A stretch of 64,000 nucleotides of DNA from Flavobacteriaceae bacterium Ap0902. Lineage in GTDB: Bacteria > Bacteroidota > Bacteroidia > Flavobacteriales > Weeksellaceae. The translations under genes were made by a program, and so were the position numbers. Positions 61,273-64,000 of the stretch are shown in pieces (position 1 is the first letter of the stretch; the number at the start of each line of letters is the position of its first letter). The DNA is taken from contig WTFG01000009.1 in NCBI GenBank assembly GCA_009835005.1, positions 36,258 to 100,257 on the forward strand. Reading direction: 5' to 3'. The notes beneath the pieces are model-generated. The model ran no database searches and was not told the DNA's origin. It saw only the letters and a list, made by a program, of their open reading frames with translations.

Positions 61273-63411
61273 ATGAAAAAGATTTATATTTATCTCCTTA
61301 CTATCTGGTGTGCCCAATCATTTGGACAACAGATTCTACAGACCGAGCCCCTTGAACTCATAGAATCCTATACAGGATATTACAATTATACGGTTACAGG
61401 TGGTAGTTTGAGGGTTGGAGCTGACGGTACCGCAAATGCTTGCACCATCAAAAGTTCTGACATGACATCTTTAGAAGGAATTCCAGCAGATGCAACCATT
61501 AAAAAGGCTTATTTATATTGGGCAGGAAGTGGATCACGAGATTTCGGATCGGGTTATGAGGGGTTTGATAAAGAAGTTACATTAGCAGTAAATGGCACAA
61601 ATCACACACCTACACCTATACGCCAATATAGAAGTGAATACAGAAATAATGATAGTAATAATAGTTTGCTATATCACTTCTCCTATACTGCAGATATTAC
61701 AGATATTATTGAAGCAAACAGAAATTCTGATTATACAATTTCAGACTTTGAAGTATCTACTGCTGATAAATATTGTGTTAATGAAAGAGTATTAGCAGGT
61801 TGGTCTATTGTTGTTGTTTATAAAGACTTGAATCAAACACGGCAAAAGAAAGTTAATATCTATGAGGGCTTTGACCTTAGCAGTTATAGCCAACATTTTT
61901 ACAATCTTTCTGGCTTAAATGTACCAGACCAAGCAGAAGGTAAAGTAACAGGAATCTTTTGGGAAGGAGATGAAAAATATGCGGGAGGTGAAAATGGGTA
62001 CTCTGAAATATTAAGCCTTAACGGAAACCCTCTAACAGATGAGATTAACCCAGGTGGTAACGCTTATAATGGCACAAGAAGTAATTTTGAATTCCCCGCT
62101 AGCAACAGTGCAACAGAATATGGAGTAGATATTGACACCTATGATGTAGGTCCCTATTTAAATGAAGGGGATAAAGTTGCAACTTTAGCTGCGGGTACAG
62201 GTAGAGATATGATTATCACTAATACCATTGTGATGGCAGCAGACACTTACACACCAGAGATGAATGTAACGAAAACATCTGACTATGAAGAAGCTGGCAA
62301 AAGATTGAATATTGGGGATATAATTACTTATACTGTTGAAATGACTAACGACCCAAATGCTCAGGAACCTGCTTACTTAATCAACGTAGAAGACCAACTT
62401 CCTGCTGGTGTAGAATATATAGGACCTACGAATAGAGAGTACTATATTAACAATAGTGAAGTGCAATCAAAAACTATCCCATTAACAAAATTCTCTGATG
62501 ATAATGGAACTAATACTGGAACATTTAGTTTTGATGCCAATGGGCAATATAATTCTCAGATGTTGACGATTCCTGATATCAAAGGAGTGGAGGACTTACA
62601 GACTACATCCATTAATTTACAAATCGCGGGTACAACATATAATTGCAATGATTTATATTTAAGGTTTTATGGACCTAGTGGTTTAATTAAGACCTATAAC
62701 TATAGTGATGTTTGTGCAAGCAATGGTACCATGGGGATAAATGAAACCCTCACATTACAGAATACCCCAACCATTTCTGGCACTCCCGTAGGTAGATATT
62801 ATCTGCAATGGTATGATGCTAATAATACTGTGAGTGGTATTGATAATTATGGTATCACTTCACAAATATCTATTACTTACGAATATAGAGATCCAAATGC
62901 AAGGAAAAAAGTTACAGACACTGTGAATGAAAAAGAAAATATCATTAGACCAAGTGAAAATATAGAAATCTTTCCTGGCGAAACTGTAAAATTCACTATG
63001 CAAGCTAGAGTAACAGACCTAAACCCTTTCGAAAAGGTGAACACAGTATCATTTACTGCTGATAATTTTAGCGACGCTCTTACTGCTACTGCAACAGATA
63101 AAATGGCTGTGTGTTATAAAGAATCTCCAGACGGAACACCTAGAACAACCCAAGTCGGTATTTCTACATTAAATAGGAATAAAGAAAATTGGTTGGCAGA
63201 TGATACGCAAAACAAATTAGGAGCCTATCTAGTATTAGAATCTACTAAAAAAGGTTTTGCCATTACGCAACACACCAACCCGACTGAGGTACAAAATCCA
63301 GTTGAAGGGATGCTAATTTGGGACAGCACAGAACAATGTTTGAAAATTTATCAAAGCGATGCTATTAGCCGTGCTTGGAGTAATTGCTTACAACAAAGTT
63401 GTAACGAGTAA
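61273..63411 (+). CDS. Secreted multidomain surface protein with DUF11-like domain
   Basis: Signal peptide (MKKIYIYLLTIWCAQSFGQ). Residues 30-325 form a domain common in Bacteroidota adhesin-like proteins (ATIKKAYLYWAGSGSRDFG, ERVLAGWSIVVVYKD). From about 328 a DUF11-type repeat begins (EMNVTKTSDYEEAGKRLNIG, GDIITYTVEM), continuing at about 560-612 (IFPGETVKFTMQARVTD). Between them, residues 432-537 resemble a P-domain-like beta sandwich (NCNDLYLRFYGPSG, VGRYYLQWYD). The C-terminal 61 residues hold a module also present twice in the next gene. No type IX sorting domain is visible. Role unknown, probably structural or adhesive. The next gene follows by 27 bases. Confidence 0.75.
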   Translation: MKKIYIYLLTIWCAQSFGQQILQTEPLELIESYTGYYNYTVTGGSLRVGADGTANACTIKSSDMTSLEGIPADATIKKAYLYWAGSGSRDFGSGYEGFDKEVTLAVNGTNHTPTPIRQYRSEYRNNDSNNSLLYHFSYTADITDIIEANRNSDYTISDFEVSTADKYCVNERVLAGWSIVVVYKDLNQTRQKKVNIYEGFDLSSYSQHFYNLSGLNVPDQAEGKVTGIFWEGDEKYAGGENGYSEILSLNGNPLTDEINPGGNAYNGTRSNFEFPASNSATEYGVDIDTYDVGPYLNEGDKVATLAAGTGRDMIITNTIVMAADTYTPEMNVTKTSDYEEAGKRLNIGDIITYTVEMTNDPNAQEPAYLINVEDQLPAGVEYIGPTNREYYINNSEVQSKTIPLTKFSDDNGTNTGTFSFDANGQYNSQMLTIPDIKGVEDLQTTSINLQIAGTTYNCNDLYLRFYGPSGLIKTYNYSDVCASNGTMGINETLTLQNTPTISGTPVGRYYLQWYDANNTVSGIDNYGITSQISITYEYRDPNARKKVTDTVNEKENIIRPSENIEIFPGETVKFTMQARVTDLNPFEKVNTVSFTADNFSDALTATATDKMAVCYKESPDGTPRTTQVGISTLNRNKENWLADDTQNKLGAYLVLESTKKGFAITQHTNPTEVQNPVEGMLIWDSTEQCLKIYQSDAISRAWSNCLQQSCNE

Positions 63412-63438
63412 AATCATTAATATCTAAAATTAAAAGAA

Positions 63439-63954
63439 ATGAAAAAATATAGCATATTCATACTACTACCATTCTTATTGGTGACAATGAATGCACAAGT
63501 TGGTATTGAAGCCGACACTCCAAAAGGCGGAGAATTGTTATTCTTCCCAGACAATGCAGATGGTGGGATCATTCTACCTAGAGTTGATAAGTCAAATGCT
63601 TACGCAGGCTCTACTTTGGGAGGAGAACTTATTTATGATACCGAAACTAACACAGTAGCATTTTATGATGCCAAGACAGGCCAATGGGAATCATTAACTA
63701 ATGAATACACCAGAGGTGTTCCTGCATACACTTTTACAGAAGGGAATGGTGAAGGTGTAACTATTGATGATAATACAACTACATCTGACACCGACGGCGT
63801 ACTAAAATTAGTCTCTAAAGAAAAAGCTTTAGCACTACCTAGAGTTCCAGATGTAACTAAACTACCTAGCCCAGAGCCTGGAACCATTTGCTATGATATG
63901 AATAGTGATACTTTAGCCATATTTAATGGAGATGAATGGTCTTTTTGGGAATAA
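63439..63954 (+). CDS. Small secreted protein with two copies of a LPRV...YD...W module
   Basis: Signal peptide MKKYSIFILLPFLLVTMNAQ, then two tandem modules: residues 31-86 (GGIILPRVDKSNA, GGELIYDTETNTVAFYD, GQWESL) and 121-170 (ALALPRVPDVTKL, GTICYDMNSDTLAIFNGDEW). The pattern LPRV, about 12 residues, G-x-x-x-Y-D, then a short hydrophobic strand and Trp recurs at the C-terminus of the upstream protein. Function unknown; likely co-transcribed with and physically related to that protein. At 171 residues it appears complete. The last 46 bases of the window after its stop hold nothing recognisable. Confidence 0.72.
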   Translation: MKKYSIFILLPFLLVTMNAQVGIEADTPKGGELLFFPDNADGGIILPRVDKSNAYAGSTLGGELIYDTETNTVAFYDAKTGQWESLTNEYTRGVPAYTFTEGNGEGVTIDDNTTTSDTDGVLKLVSKEKALALPRVPDVTKLPSPEPGTICYDMNSDTLAIFNGDEWSFWE

Positions 63955-64000
63955 ACCTATCTTATAATTTATATAATAACATTAATAGTCGCTCCCTTGT

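Noticed and set aside
1..64000. CRISPR arrays, tRNA or rRNA genes, insertion sequences, prophage or defence genes
   Set aside because: I looked for spaced direct repeats, tRNA T-arm patterns, transposase motifs and defence-type domains on both strands and saw none. A covariance-model tRNA scan would be the decisive check for small RNAs.

Overview
The window is AT-rich chromosomal DNA from a member of the Bacteroidota, class Flavobacteriia (Flavobacteriaceae or Weeksellaceae; I cannot name a genus). The evidence is the set of type IX secretion and gliding genes (porV, porU, gldJ, gldB, gldC), lineage-restricted families (DUF6452, DUF6048, GSCFA, a long NusB), ATG starts mostly without Shine-Dalgarno sequences, and repeated matches to the Bacteroidota promoter TTTG-N19-TAnnTTTG. 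I see no rRNA, tRNA, CRISPR array, insertion sequence or prophage. Coding density is very high; only one gap exceeds 300 bases.

Layout. 1-4683: the tail of a membrane-anchored SGNH-fold protein, probably from a surface polysaccharide locus, then cysQ-cysC-cysD-cysN on the minus strand, which makes PAPS and recycles PAP. 4779-11579: a tetR-outer membrane factor-adaptor-RND pump operon. 11705-18594: porU-porV (minus) diverging from gldJ (plus), the core of protein export and gliding, followed by murF. 19941-22658: an overlapping minus-strand set, prenyl synthase-GSCFA-tatD. 22833-30754: an ArsC-like gene, gldB-gldC, and a long plus-strand run nadE-rlmD-DUF6452-DUF6048-coaE-histidine kinase-response regulator. 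30831-33641: a large outer-membrane protein whose M1 peptidase-like domain has lost every zinc ligand. 33730-38746: an NlpE-like lipoprotein, exbB-exbD-tonB-like-folC and a serine hydrolase. 38998-44541: asnS-rpoN and aconitase. 44773-50787: a beta-barrel protein, threonine aldolase, sugar transporter, nusB-DUF1573-yajC. 50863-57125: purE, ychF, a PhnA-like zinc-ribbon protein, aldehyde dehydrogenase, and an aldonolactone oxidase/D-threonine-aldolase-like pair. 57338-63954: a tricorn-type protease, a truncated haemoglobin and two secreted proteins sharing a C-terminal module.

Most of the window is housekeeping and envelope biology. I found no defence island or other complete unfamiliar system. 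The least explained pieces are the pseudo-peptidase/barrel fusion, two structured intergenic elements (46008-46138 and 48726-48832), a 12-bp-arm inverted repeat in the longest gap (42007-42050), the two-gene secreted module at the right edge, and the PAPS cluster abutting an SGNH gene at the left edge. All statements rest on reading the sequence; no database search was run.
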